DNA of 64,000 bases. Origin: an uncultured Jannaschia sp. GTDB taxonomy: Bacteria > Pseudomonadota > Alphaproteobacteria > Rhodobacterales > Rhodobacteraceae. A program made the translations under genes and the position numbers. Shown here piece by piece: positions 53,186 to 62,014 of this stretch. The first letter of the stretch is position 1. Every line of letters begins with the position of its first letter. The stretch is from NCBI RefSeq assembly GCF_947494055.1, contig NZ_CANLTR010000006.1:1-64000 (forward strand). Reading direction: 5' to 3'. Below the pieces are notes generated by a model. It was not told the DNA's origin. It saw only the letters and a program-made list of their open reading frames with translations, and did no database searches.

Positions 53186-54073
53186 ATGATCCTGTGCGCG
53201 GGCGAGGCCCTGATCGACATGCTGCCGCGCGAGACGGCCGACGGGCCGGGCTTCTTCCCGGCGACGGGGGGCGCGGTGTTCAATACGGCGATCGCGCTCG
53301 GCCGGCTCGGCGCGCCGGCGGCGTTCCACTCGGGTCTTTCCTCGGACCTGTTCGGCGCCCGGCTCGCCGACGCGCTCGCGGCCTCGGGGGTGGAGAACCG
53401 CGCGGCGATCTCGGACCGGCCGACGACGCTGGCCTTCGTGACGCTCACCGACGGGCATGCCGAATACGCCTTCTACGACGAGGGCACGGCGGGGCGGATG
53501 CTGGCCCCTGCCGACGCACCCGACATGACCGGGATCGAGGCGCTGTTCCTGGGCGGCATCTCGCTCGCCGTGGAGCCCTGCGCGGAGGCCTACGAGGCTC
53601 TGGCGCTCGCTCATTCGGACCTTCCGATCATGATCGACCCGAACATCCGCCCGGGCTTCATCCGCGACGAAGCCGCGTTCCGCGCCCGGCTCGACCGGCT
53701 CCTCGCAGTGGCCGACATCGTGAAGCTCTCGGACGAGGACATGCGCTGGCTCGGGATGGACGCGGCGCAGGTGATGGCGCGGGGGCCGAAGGTGCTTTGC
53801 CTGACGGAGGGCGAACGCGGCGTCCGTGCGATCACCGCGAAGGGCGAGATCGCCGTCCCGGCCCGCCGGGTCGAAGTGGTCGATACGGTGGGCGCGGGCG
53901 ACACGTTCAACGCGGGGCTGATGGCCGGGCTGCAGGAAGCCGGGGCGCTCACGACGGATACCCCGTCGGAGCCCGCGCTCTGCGCCGCACTGGAGCTTGG
54001 CGTGGCGGCGGCCGCGATCACCGTGAGCCGGGCCGGCGCCAACCCGCCGCGGCGCGACGAGCTCGCGGCGTGA
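53186..54073 (+). CDS. PfkB-family carbohydrate kinase (fructokinase-like)
   Basis: This 295-residue ribokinase-fold enzyme has the start [16 protein letters not shown] and the first PfkB pattern ([20 protein letters not shown]). The catalytic-base signature [19 protein letters not shown] carries the Asp and the anion hole near the end. [11 protein letters not shown] and [13 protein letters not shown] suggest a fructokinase-like hexose specificity, which remains tentative. It is 13 bp after the zinc-ribbon gene and overlaps dtd (GTGA). Confidence 0.9.
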   Translation: MILCAGEALIDMLPRETADGPGFFPATGGAVFNTAIALGRLGAPAAFHSGLSSDLFGARLADALAASGVENRAAISDRPTTLAFVTLTDGHAEYAFYDEGTAGRMLAPADAPDMTGIEALFLGGISLAVEPCAEAYEALALAHSDLPIMIDPNIRPGFIRDEAAFRARLDRLLAVADIVKLSDEDMRWLGMDAAQVMARGPKVLCLTEGERGVRAITAKGEIAVPARRVEVVDTVGAGDTFNAGLMAGLQEAGALTTDTPSEPALCAALELGVAAAAITVSRAGANPPRRDELAA

Positions 54074-54507
54074 AGGCCGTCGTGCAGCGCGTCGCGGAGG
54101 CGCGGGTCGAGATCGACGGCAAGGTCGTCGGGCGCTGCGGCGCGGGTCTGATGATCCTCGTCTGCGCGATGCAGGGCGACACCGAGGCCAATGCGGAGGC
54201 GCTCGCCGGGCGGATCGCGAAGCTGCGCGTCTTCCGCGACGAGGCCGGCCGGATGAACCGATCCATCCGCGACACGAGCGGCTCGGCCCTCGTCGTCAGC
54301 CAGTTCACGCTGGCCGCCGACACGTCGCGCGGCAACCGCCCGGGCTTCGCCGCCGCCGCGCCGCCGGAGACGGGCGAGCCGCTCTACGAGCATTTCGTCG
54401 CCGCGCTCCGGGCCGGGGGCGTGCCGGTGGAGACCGGGCGCTTCGGGGCCGACATGGCGGTGCATCTCGTCAATGACGGACCGGTGACGATCCCGATGGA
54501 ACGCTGA
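54070..54507 (+). CDS. dtd: D-aminoacyl-tRNA deacylase
   Basis: This 145-residue enzyme removes D-amino acids and misloaded glycine from tRNA. The two active-site segments are [17 protein letters not shown] and the C-terminal [12 protein letters not shown]. The usual N-terminus is MRAVVQRV; here it is [17 protein letters not shown] from a GTG at 54070 that overlaps the kinase stop. The length is normal. The gene is probably translated with the kinase gene. Confidence 0.95.
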   Translation: MKAVVQRVAEARVEIDGKVVGRCGAGLMILVCAMQGDTEANAEALAGRIAKLRVFRDEAGRMNRSIRDTSGSALVVSQFTLAADTSRGNRPGFAAAAPPETGEPLYEHFVAALRAGGVPVETGRFGADMAVHLVNDGPVTIPMER

Positions 54508-54560
54508 TGGACGCGCCGCGCCGGCCGGCGTAGCAAGGCGGCACTTTCGAGAGGTCCGTC

Positions 54561-55931
54561 ATGCCCGATACCGCCCTGCCCAATTCCTGGGATGCCCGCG
54601 CCAAGGCGTCCAGCTTCTTCGGTTTCACCGACCTGCCCTCGATCGAGGCGCGGGGCACGGTCGTGCTGACCCATGGCGAGGGGCCCTATGTCGTCGACAC
54701 CGAGGGGCGGCGCTACCTCGACGCGAATTCCGGGCTCTGGAACATGGTCGCGGGCTTCGACCATCCGGCGCTGACGAAAGCCGCGCAGGATCAGTACGCG
54801 CGCTTTCCCGGCTACCACGCCTTTTTTGGGCGGATGTCGGACCAGGCGGTGATGCTGTCGGAGCGGCTGGTCGAGGTTTCCCCCTTCGAGACCGGCAAGG
54901 TGTTCTACACCAATTCGGGGTCCGAGGCGAACGACACGATGGTCAAGATGCTGTGGTTCCTGCACGCCGCGGAGGGGCGGCCGCAGGCGCGCAAGATCCT
55001 GACGCGCGGCAACGCCTATCACGGGGTCACGGCCGTCTCCGCCTCGATGACGGGCAAGCCCTACAACGCGGTCTTCGGCCTGCCCCTGCCCGGCTTCCTC
55101 CACCTGACCTGCCCGCATTACTGGCGCGAGGCGCGGCCGGGCGAGAGCGAGGCCGATTTCCTCGCCCGCCTCGTCGCCGAACTCGAAGAGATGATCGCGC
55201 GCGAGGGTGCGGACACCATCGCGGGCTTCTTCGCGGAGCCGGTGCAGGGCGCGGGCGGGGTCATCCCGCCGGTCGAGGGTTATTTCGATGCGATGCTGCC
55301 GGTGCTGCGTCGCCACGGCATTCCGGTGATCGCCGACGAAGTCATCACCGGCTTCGGCCGCACCGGCGCGGTCTGGGGCTGCGAGAGCTATGGCTTCGTG
55401 CCCGACGCGATCATCTCTTCCAAGGCATTGACGGCGGGCTACTTCCCGATGGGCGCCGTGATCTTGGGGCCGGAACTGGCCGACCGGCTCGACCGGGCGG
55501 TGCGCGTGATCGAGGAGTTTCCGCACGGCTTCACCGCCTCGGGCCATCCCGTCGGCTGCGCCATCGCGCAGGCCGCCATCGGCCTCGTGCTGAACGGCGG
55601 GCTGCTCGACAACGTGCGGCGCCTGATCCCGCGCTTCGAGGCCGGGCTCGCGGAACTCGCGAAGCACGAGCATATCGGCGAATGGCGCGGTCGCGGACTG
55701 ATGGGGGCGCTGGAGGCGGTGCGCGACAAGGATACGAAGGAGCCCTTCGAAAGCGAGCTTTCCGTCTCCGAGCGGATCGCCAATGCCTGCACCGATCACG
55801 GCCTGATCTGCCGGCCGCTCGGTCAGGCCATCGTGCTCTGCCCGCCCTTCATCACGACCGACGCGCAGATGGACGAGATGTTCGACAAGCTGTCGGCCTC
55901 GCTCGACGCCGTCTTCGCCGAGATCGCCTGA
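54561..55931 (+). CDS. Class III aminotransferase (omega-transaminase type)
   Basis: This 456-residue PLP enzyme has the cofactor lysine in IISSKALTAGYFPMGAV. The phosphate-binding part is YTNSGSEANDTMVKM, the aspartate near the ring nitrogen is in VIADEVITGFGRTG, and the catalytic-loop FFAEPVQGAGGV is present. The N-terminus FFGFTDLPSIEARGTVVLTH resembles the pyruvate-dependent omega-transaminases known from Ruegeria and Chromobacterium. It would move amino groups from amines or beta-amino acids; the natural substrate is not decided. It converges on phaR with a 9-bp gap. Confidence 0.9.
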   Translation: MPDTALPNSWDARAKASSFFGFTDLPSIEARGTVVLTHGEGPYVVDTEGRRYLDANSGLWNMVAGFDHPALTKAAQDQYARFPGYHAFFGRMSDQAVMLSERLVEVSPFETGKVFYTNSGSEANDTMVKMLWFLHAAEGRPQARKILTRGNAYHGVTAVSASMTGKPYNAVFGLPLPGFLHLTCPHYWREARPGESEADFLARLVAELEEMIAREGADTIAGFFAEPVQGAGGVIPPVEGYFDAMLPVLRRHGIPVIADEVITGFGRTGAVWGCESYGFVPDAIISSKALTAGYFPMGAVILGPELADRLDRAVRVIEEFPHGFTASGHPVGCAIAQAAIGLVLNGGLLDNVRRLIPRFEAGLAELAKHEHIGEWRGRGLMGALEAVRDKDTKEPFESELSVSERIANACTDHGLICRPLGQAIVLCPPFITTDAQMDEMFDKLSASLDAVFAEIA

Positions 55932-55940
55932 GCCGCGGCG

Positions 55941-56507
55941 CTACTTGTTCAGCTTCGAGAGCATCTCCTGCATCTCGGACAGTTGCGCGCGGATCGCGTC
56001 GAGCTCCTCGCGCGACTGCGGCTCGGACGGCGCGGCTTCGGACGGGTCCGGGGAAGTGTCGGGCGGCGCGGTCCAGCCGCCGGTCATCGCCTTGAAGAAG
56101 GCGGCCTGCTGCTCGCGCATGGCCTTGAACCCCGGCATCTGCGACATCGGGTTCATCACGGTCATGTTCTCGACAATCTTCGACTGACCGGAGCGCAGCA
56201 TCTCGAAGCTCATGGCCAGGAAGTCCGGCACCACCGACTGGGCCGAGCCCGTGTAGGAGCGAACGAGGTCGGTCAGCACACCCAGCGGCAGCACGCTCTC
56301 GCCCCGCGACTCGTGCTCGGCGATGATCTGCAGCAGGTAGGAGCGGGTCAGGTCGTCACCGGATTTGAGGTCGACGATCTTGACCTCCCGCCCGGCGCGG
56401 ATGAACCCGGCAATATCCTCGAGGGTGACGTAGTCGCTCGTCTCGGTGTTGTAGAGGCGACGGCTCGCATAGCGCTTGATCAAGAGCGGTTTGGCTTCGT
56501 CCAACAT
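55941..56507 (-). CDS. phaR: Polyhydroxyalkanoate synthesis repressor PhaR
   Basis: This 188-residue regulator has the N-terminal PHB_acc_N domain (PLLIKRYASRRLYNTETSDY, VTLEDIAGFIRAGREVKIVD) and the PHB_acc domain (SVVPDFLAMSFEMLRSGQSK). It ends in a coiled-coil tail (REELDAIRAQLSEMQEMLSK). PhaR binds both DNA upstream of phaP and the PHA granule surface, so phaP is released when granules grow. The ATG at 56507 directly follows GGGGGCCGGAG; the exact start may vary by a few codons. It lies 117 bp after phaP. Confidence 0.95.
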   Translation of the reverse strand: MLDEAKPLLIKRYASRRLYNTETSDYVTLEDIAGFIRAGREVKIVDLKSGDDLTRSYLLQIIAEHESRGESVLPLGVLTDLVRSYTGSAQSVVPDFLAMSFEMLRSGQSKIVENMTVMNPMSQMPGFKAMREQQAAFFKAMTGGWTAPPDTSPDPSEAAPSEPQSREELDAIRAQLSEMQEMLSKLNK

Positions 56508-56560
56508 CTCCGGCCCCCATCGGTTGCGATGCACCGAACCGTAACGGGCACGCGGAAAAG

Positions 56561-56601
56561 CGCAAACGAAAAGGGCGGGACACCCGTCCGGTGTCCCGCC
56601 C
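56561..56601 (-). terminator. phaP terminator
   Basis: On the minus strand GGGCGGGACACC (56601-56590) pairs with GGTGTCCCGCCC (56584-56573) around 5 nt, a 12-bp stem, followed by TTTTCGTTTGCG. It lies between phaP and phaR and suggests partly separate expression of the two. Confidence 0.85.
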
Positions 56602-56623
56602 CTGATCCGGAGACGACGTGGCC

Positions 56624-57076
56624 TTACTTCGCGGTCGCAGGGACCTTCTTCGCAGCCGTGGTGGCCTCGGAGGTGGCCTTCTTCACGGCGGCGGTCGCGT
56701 CTTCCTGCGCTTCCTTGCCGGCGGACATCATCAGCTCGACCGTGTCCATCTGGACCTTCTTGGCGACTTCGGCGAAGGCGGCTATGTTCTCGGCAGCGAC
56801 TTCGGCAGAGGCGGAAGCGAAGTCGGTCATCGCCTTGGCGTAGTCCGAAGGCTCTTCCTTGATCTCGGCCATCGGGCCCATCTTCGAGAGCGTCTCGCGG
56901 GTCCACTTGTGGCTGATCTCGGCGGATTGCTCGGCGGCGGCCAGCGCGATCTTCGAAATCTTCTCGCCGAAGGCGGCCTGCGTCTTGAAGGCTTCGGTCA
57001 ACGCAGAAGTATCGACGGGGAACTGACCCATCATGTCGGTCATGTACTTCGTGAAATCTTGGTTCCGGTTCATCAT
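56624..57076 (-). CDS. phaP: Phasin (PHA granule-associated protein)
   Basis: This 150-residue helical protein of the phasin family coats PHA granules. Recognisable parts are DFTKYMTDMMGQFPVDTSAL, LAAAEQSAEISHKWTRETLS and the C-terminal alanine/lysine-rich tail (AAVKKATSEATTAAKKVPAT). The ATG at 57076 (MMNRNQ) has GGAGACCGAT upstream; a start at 57088 is less likely. A promoter and PhaR-type operators lie at 57151-57198, and a strong terminator follows the gene. Confidence 0.93.
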   Translation of the reverse strand: MMNRNQDFTKYMTDMMGQFPVDTSALTEAFKTQAAFGEKISKIALAAAEQSAEISHKWTRETLSKMGPMAEIKEEPSDYAKAMTDFASASAEVAAENIAAFAEVAKKVQMDTVELMMSAGKEAQEDATAAVKKATSEATTAAKKVPATAK

Positions 57077-57150
57077 ATCGGTCTCCATCTCGCATGTCGG
57101 GCCGACCGGGTGGACCCGACCATCGGGCCGGTTCCTCGGCGGCTGACAGG

Positions 57151-57198
57151 GACATACATGCTGCAGTGCGGCATTTCAACCATTATTCTGCATTGCAG
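57151..57198 (-). promoter_or_regulatory. phaP promoter with PhaR-type operators
   Basis: On the minus strand TTGAAA (57179-57174) and TATGTC (57156-57151) are 17 bp apart. CTGCATTGCAG (57188-57198), an exact CTGC-N3-GCAG site as described for PhaR of Paracoccus and Rhodobacter, lies just upstream. A second TGC-rich palindrome (ATGCTGCAGTGCGGCAT, 57158-57174) fills the spacer. PhaR bound here would block RNA polymerase. Confidence 0.75.
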
Positions 57199-57228
57199 CA
57201 TGACGTAAGGACCGAATGAGGCAACAGG

Positions 57229-57254
57229 GCGGCCTTGCAGAATTGCAAGGCCGC
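57229..57254 (-). terminator. Hairpin after the heme peroxidase gene
   Basis: GCGGCCTTGCA (57229-57239) and TGCAAGGCCGC (57244-57254) form a perfect 11-bp stem with loop GAAT, 9 bp after the peroxidase stop. There is no U-run. The stem also contains TGCA steps like the PhaR sites, so binding by PhaR is an alternative. Confidence 0.6.
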
Positions 57255-57262
57255 TCCCTCCG

Positions 57263-58648
57263 TCAGGCGACGCGCGCGACGGCCTGCGACGCCTCCGCGG
57301 GGAGGTTGAGGATAGAGCCTGGATCGCGAAGCATCAGGTTCAGGATCGTCCCGGCCACGAGCGTACCGCCGAGGGGTCCGAGCTTGCCGCCGAACTGCTC
57401 GGCTTCCCACAGCAGGTAGTACCAGAGCGGCGTCCGCCCGGTCATCTTCAACGCCTCTACATCCGGTGACGGGTCGAGCACGTCGAGGCCGAGCGCGGTG
57501 GCCGCCGCCTCGCCCGTCGGCAGGCAGAACGTGTGCTGCCCGCGCAGCATGTTGCGCTCCGCGAGATTGGGATGGTCTGACACGACGTTGGGCGGCAACT
57601 CGATGAGGGCGCGGACGATCCTGGTATCGATGGACCGGGACTTCTGCGCCGCCGGTCCGAAGTAGCGGGCGAAATCGAGGTTGTGCTCGCGCTTGACCGG
57701 CGAGAAGCCGCGGTTGATCGGCGAGAAGACGTCGACCGTGCCATGCGCGTCGTTCAGGTCGTAGCTCTGCCGGATCATCGAATGGCCGAACCGGAACGCC
57801 GCCGCCGAGAACTCGACCGGCATGTCCGGCGCGCAACCCCAATGGACCGGCCCGGGCAGGTGCCCCGCGCGAGCGCCCGACACCATCGGGTCGAGGACAC
57901 TCGGCGCTACGACGGCCGGCAGGAACTCGGTGAGGACCCGGTTCTGGTATTCGTGCCGCAGCCGGGTCCGCGCGGCCTCGAACCGTTCCTCGTCGCTCCC
58001 GGTCTCCTCGGCCAGAAGCTCGTTGTAGCGGGCCACAAAGAGTCGGCCGTGGAGTTGGCTCACGAACAGGTTCTCGTCGTTCCGCGGGTCGCCGATCAGG
58101 GCACGGTCGTTGCAGTTGCGCTGCAAGTCGAGCGGGTTGCCGAGCGACCCGGCCGCCCAGCCGCGCCCGAAGGCCAGCCCCCGCGCCTCCCCGTCCTGTC
58201 CGTAGAGCCACGGATCGACCTCCGGTCCGGCGCCAAACACCGAGTCGAGGTCGAAGCGCGGCGTGCGGAAGTTCTCGACGTCCTCTACCCGCCCGGCCGC
58301 CACGCCGAGGCGCGTCGTCGCATCGAGTGTGAGGTCATGGTCGATGAACTGTCCGAGAAAGGCCATCCCCGCATCCGCTGGCCCGTCGGTCGCCGTCTCC
58401 GGCGTTTCCGCCATCCGGTTGGCGAGCGCCCGGATCTCCTCGACCGAGGGCTGTTCTTCCTGCCGATCGAGGAGCCGACCGAAATTGCGCTGCGCCTGGA
58501 CGCGCGGTCCCTGCGCGCTGCCGATCTCCGCCGCGGGCCTGTGATCGAGGCTCTGCGTGCCCTTCGCCTCTCCCTCGCAGGCCATCGCGATCGCGGCGGT
58601 GACACCCTTCATCATCCCGTGGCGGGACGCTCCCATTTCCCTGGTCAT
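57263..58648 (-). CDS. Animal-type heme peroxidase
   Basis: This 461-residue protein of the An_peroxidase (myeloperoxidase-like) superfamily has the distal histidine in FLGQFIDHDLTLD (His104) and the proximal histidine in FRFGHSMIRQSY (His289). It also has the conserved GDPRNDENLFVSQLH helix. Bacterial members oxidise halides or organic substrates with hydrogen peroxide. No secretion signal is evident, although type I secretion cannot be excluded. The start at 58648 follows GGAGTAGATCGAC. It stands between phaC and phaP, which are adjacent in Rhodobacter and relatives, so it appears to be an insertion into the pha locus. Confidence 0.9.
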   Translation of the reverse strand: MTREMGASRHGMMKGVTAAIAMACEGEAKGTQSLDHRPAAEIGSAQGPRVQAQRNFGRLLDRQEEQPSVEEIRALANRMAETPETATDGPADAGMAFLGQFIDHDLTLDATTRLGVAAGRVEDVENFRTPRFDLDSVFGAGPEVDPWLYGQDGEARGLAFGRGWAAGSLGNPLDLQRNCNDRALIGDPRNDENLFVSQLHGRLFVARYNELLAEETGSDEERFEAARTRLRHEYQNRVLTEFLPAVVAPSVLDPMVSGARAGHLPGPVHWGCAPDMPVEFSAAAFRFGHSMIRQSYDLNDAHGTVDVFSPINRGFSPVKREHNLDFARYFGPAAQKSRSIDTRIVRALIELPPNVVSDHPNLAERNMLRGQHTFCLPTGEAAATALGLDVLDPSPDVEALKMTGRTPLWYYLLWEAEQFGGKLGPLGGTLVAGTILNLMLRDPGSILNLPAEASQAVARVA

Positions 58649-58736
58649 GTCGATCTACTCCGATGTCGAACTGGTTACTGACGCGTGGTCAACGTACCAG
58701 CCCGAACGGAACGGCCGACAGTGAGGGAAACCCGAC

Positions 58737-60572
58737 CTAGCTCGCCTTCGGCAGTACGTAGCTGCCCGGCGCGGGCTCGATCGGGTCATAGCCGTTTCCG
58801 CCCGGCGCGCGGGCCGCGACCTCCCGACCGGATCGCGGTCGCAGCCATTCCTCCCATCGCGGCCACCACGACCCCTCGTGGAAGGTCGCCGACGCGTGCC
58901 ACGCTTCGGGACTTTCGGCAGCGAACGCGTCGTTCGCGTAATGCCCGTACTTCTTCTTCGACGGCGGGTTCACGATCCCGGCGATATGGCCGGACTGGGA
59001 CAGGATGAAGGTCTTGTCCTTCGCGCCCATCCTGTCCACCGTCCGCCACGCCCCGCGCCAATGCGCGATATGGTCAGTTTCGGCGGCGATCGCGCAGAGC
59101 GGCACGTCGATATCGCCGAGCGTCAGGCCCTTCTGCTCCAGTAGGTCGAAGCCGGTCGTGGCCAGCTCGTTGCCGATGCAGAGCCGGCGCAAATACTCGG
59201 TCACCATCGGGCCGGGCAGGTTCGTCCCGTCGCCGTTCCAGTGCAGCAGGTCGAAGGCCGGCGGCGCCTCGCCCAGCATGTAGGACTTGATCGCGGGTCC
59301 GTAGACGAGGTCGTTGGACCGCATATAGCTGAAGGTCCGGCCCATGAAGAATTTGTCGAGGTAGCCCTTCGCAGCACTCTCCCGCTCGATCCCTGCGACG
59401 AAATCGTCGTCGAGGAACACGCCCATCTCGCCCGGATCCTCGAAATCCGCCAGCGTCGTGAAGAAGGTGGCCGACTTGATCGACCTGTCCTTACGCCGCG
59501 CCATCAGCGCGAGCGTCGCCGACAATGTCGTACCCGCGATGCAGTAGCCGATCGCGTTGACCTGCGACTGCCCGGTGATCGCCTTGACGGTCTCCACCGC
59601 CTCGAGGAAACCGCTCTCGATATAGTCCGACAGCGTGACGTCGGCATGCTCGCGCTCGGGATTGACCCAGCTCGCCACGAAGAGCGTGTAGCCGCGATCC
59701 ACGATCCACTTGATGAGGGAATTCTGCGGCTTCAGGTCGAGGATGTAGAACTTGTTGATCCAGGGCGGAAACAGGACGATCGGCGTCGCACGGACCTTGT
59801 CCGTGGTCGGTGCATACTGGATCAGCTCGAAGAGGCGGTTTCGGTAGACGACGGAGCCCTCGGTCGTGGCGATGTTGCCGCCGACCTTGAACGCATCCGG
59901 GTCCGACAGTGTCACAAGCCAGTCGCCATGATTGGCCTCGATGTCACGGACGAGGTTTTCGAGCCCCTTCACGAGGCTCTCGCCCTCGGTTTCGACCGCC
60001 CGCTGCATCGCCTCGGGATTGGTCGCGAGGAAGTTCGTCGGCGCGAACAGGTCGACGATCTGCTGGCTGAAGAACTCCACCCGCCGCTTGTCGGCCGCGT
60101 CGAGCCCGCCGAGTTCGTGTACCGTGTCGCGTATCGCGGCCGCGCTGATCTGGTATTGCTGCTTGAGGAAGTTGTAATACGGGTGCTCCTGCCAGAGCGG
60201 GTTGGCGAAGCGCCGGTCCTTCGGCTGGTTGTCGGGCGCCGGGATCGGCTTGCCGCTGACCAGGGCGGTCTGCGCCTCGATCGCGTGGCGCAACGCCTGG
60301 CCCCAATAGCCGACCTGCCGCTCGATCAGCTTGCCGGGGTTGTTCGCCATCTCCGTCCAGTAGGCCGCCATCGCCTTGGCATAGAGTTCCGCGCCCGGCC
60401 CCTGCAGCCCCGGATCGGATTTCCGGCGCGATGCGAGCGCCGTCACAAGACGCTTGGTCAAGGCGTCGATCCGGAGCAGATTCTCGTTCAACCGCTCCAG
60501 CGCGGCGGGGCCCGCCGGGTCCGGAGGGTTGCCGTCCCGCGACATTTCGTTTCCGTCGTCCGACCCGCTCAT
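58737..60572 (-). CDS. phaC: Class I poly(3-hydroxyalkanoate) synthase PhaC
   Basis: This 611-residue polymerase makes PHA from hydroxyacyl-CoA. The lipase-like box is IGYCIAGTTLSA with the catalytic Cys, the Asp is in ETDHIAHWRGAW, and the His is in SQSGHIAGIVNPP. The N-terminal domain has NPLWQEHPYYNFLKQQYQIS, and ALFPPWINKFYILDL-like text marks class I enzymes. The ATG at 60572 follows GGGGGGAAATCAAGCG; ATGs at 60593 and 60545 are alternatives. It is divergent from phaZ, with a TGC-rich PhaR-like motif between. Confidence 0.97.
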   Translation of the reverse strand: MSGSDDGNEMSRDGNPPDPAGPAALERLNENLLRIDALTKRLVTALASRRKSDPGLQGPGAELYAKAMAAYWTEMANNPGKLIERQVGYWGQALRHAIEAQTALVSGKPIPAPDNQPKDRRFANPLWQEHPYYNFLKQQYQISAAAIRDTVHELGGLDAADKRRVEFFSQQIVDLFAPTNFLATNPEAMQRAVETEGESLVKGLENLVRDIEANHGDWLVTLSDPDAFKVGGNIATTEGSVVYRNRLFELIQYAPTTDKVRATPIVLFPPWINKFYILDLKPQNSLIKWIVDRGYTLFVASWVNPEREHADVTLSDYIESGFLEAVETVKAITGQSQVNAIGYCIAGTTLSATLALMARRKDRSIKSATFFTTLADFEDPGEMGVFLDDDFVAGIERESAAKGYLDKFFMGRTFSYMRSNDLVYGPAIKSYMLGEAPPAFDLLHWNGDGTNLPGPMVTEYLRRLCIGNELATTGFDLLEQKGLTLGDIDVPLCAIAAETDHIAHWRGAWRTVDRMGAKDKTFILSQSGHIAGIVNPPSKKKYGHYANDAFAAESPEAWHASATFHEGSWWPRWEEWLRPRSGREVAARAPGGNGYDPIEPAPGSYVLPKAS

Positions 60573-60587
60573 CGCTTGATTTCCCCC

Positions 60588-60604
60588 CGTCATGCTGCAA
60601 CTGC
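60588..60604. promoter_or_regulatory. PhaR-like TGC-rich motif between phaC and phaZ
   Basis: TTGCAGCATGACG on the minus strand (60600-60588) is identical to 57193-57205 on the plus strand in the phaP promoter. CTGCAACTGC (60595-60604) gives a further TGC pair. The match of 13 bases in two pha promoters supports a shared PhaR site. Confidence 0.5.
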
Positions 60605-60694
60605 TAAGGTCTCCCTGGACGCAAGCATACCCGATGCGGCCGAATAAGACAGGGCCTGCCGGGCCCGCGCCCAAGCAAGACGAGGAGTCGCCTC

Positions 60695-62014
60695 ATGCAA
60701 TTCATGGCCGCCTACGACATGATGGAAGCCACGCGCAATGCGAATGCGTGGCTCGGCGCGACGGCGCGCACGATGGGCAGCTTCCCGGCGACGGCGCTCG
60801 TTCCGAACCCGGCCTTCAAGATGCTGGCCGCCTGGGGTCAGGTGACGGAGCGCAGCTTCGCCCGGATGATCGCCAAGCCGGACTGGAACATCCCGCACCT
60901 CTCCTCGCCGGAAGGGCACGACATGATCGTCGAGCCGAAGGTGGAAGTCAGTCGGCCGTTTGGAGACCTGCTGCGCTTCGCGGTCTCCGGCCGCCCGAAG
61001 ATGGCGCGCCGCATCCTGCTGGTCGCGCCGATGTCGGGGCATTACGCGACCCTGCTGCGCTCCACCGTCACCTCCCTTCTGCCCGACGCGGATGTCTGGG
61101 TGACCGACTGGCACAATGCCCGCGACATCCCCGTCTCCGCGGGCAAGTTCGATATCGAGGATTACACGCTCTACCTCGTGGAGTTCATGCGCCATCTCGG
61201 CTCCGACCTGAACGTCATCGCCGTGTGCCAGCCCGCGCCGCTCACCCTCGCCGCGACAGCGCTTCTGGCCGAGCAGGAGCCGGAGGCGCAACCACGCACG
61301 CTTACCCTGATCGGCGGTCCGATCGACCCGGACGCGGCCGCGACAGACGTGACCGATTTCGGGCGCCGCGTCACGATGGGGCAACTCGAGCACTCGATGA
61401 TCCAGCAGGTCGGGTTCCAGCATGCGGGCGTCGGCCGGAAGGTCTATCCGGGGCTGCTCCAGCTGAGTTCCTTCATCTCGATGAATCTCGAGACGCATTC
61501 CCGCGCCATGCGCGACCAGATCCTCGCCGTCGCCAACGGCACGGCCGCAGACCACGACCGCCACAACCGGTTCTACGACGAGTATCTCGCCGTGATGGAC
61601 ATGACGGCGGAGTTCTATCTCTCGACCGTCGAGCGCATCTTCAAGGGTCTCGAGATCGCGCAGAACCGCTTCGTCGTGGACGGCCACCGGGTCGATATCG
61701 GCAGGATCACCGATGTCGCCGTGAAGACGGTGGAGGGCGGCAAGGACGACATCTCGGCCCCCGGCCAGTGCGTCGCCGCGCTGGACCTGCTGACCGGGCT
61801 TCCGGACGGGAAGAAGGCCAGTCACCTGGAGCCGGAGGCGGGCCATTACGGCATCTTCGCCGGCGGGTCCTGGCGCAGGAACATCCGGCCGCTCGTTCTC
61901 GACTTCATCGACGCGAACGCGTCCGGGCCGACACCCGCGCGGCGGGGCAATTCCAGATTGCGCAGCGTCGAGACCAAGGCGCCCGAAGGCGATAGCGGCC
62001 GCGTCGCGGTCTGA
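60695..62014 (+). CDS. phaZ: Intracellular polyhydroxyalkanoate depolymerase PhaZ
   Basis: This 439-residue enzyme breaks down stored PHA. The N-terminal PHB_depo_C-type sequence has WNIPHLSSPEGHDMIVEPKV. The nucleophile region is NVIAVCQPAPLTLAAT (catalytic Cys), with ILLVAPMSGHYATLLRSTVT and VWVTDWHNARDIP around it and EPEAGHYGIFAGGSWRRNI (His) at the end. It has no signal peptide, as expected for the intracellular type. It is divergent from phaC. The stop overlaps the next gene (TGATG). Confidence 0.95.
   Translation: MQFMAAYDMMEATRNANAWLGATARTMGSFPATALVPNPAFKMLAAWGQVTERSFARMIAKPDWNIPHLSSPEGHDMIVEPKVEVSRPFGDLLRFAVSGRPKMARRILLVAPMSGHYATLLRSTVTSLLPDADVWVTDWHNARDIPVSAGKFDIEDYTLYLVEFMRHLGSDLNVIAVCQPAPLTLAATALLAEQEPEAQPRTLTLIGGPIDPDAAATDVTDFGRRVTMGQLEHSMIQQVGFQHAGVGRKVYPGLLQLSSFISMNLETHSRAMRDQILAVANGTAADHDRHNRFYDEYLAVMDMTAEFYLSTVERIFKGLEIAQNRFVVDGHRVDIGRITDVAVKTVEGGKDDISAPGQCVAALDLLTGLPDGKKASHLEPEAGHYGIFAGGSWRRNIRPLVLDFIDANASGPTPARRGNSRLRSVETKAPEGDSGRVAV

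Noticed and set aside
58664-58692. Promoter for the heme peroxidase gene (TTGACC, 17 bp, TCGACA)
   Set aside because: The -10 matches too poorly to list as a feature, although an independent promoter is plausible.
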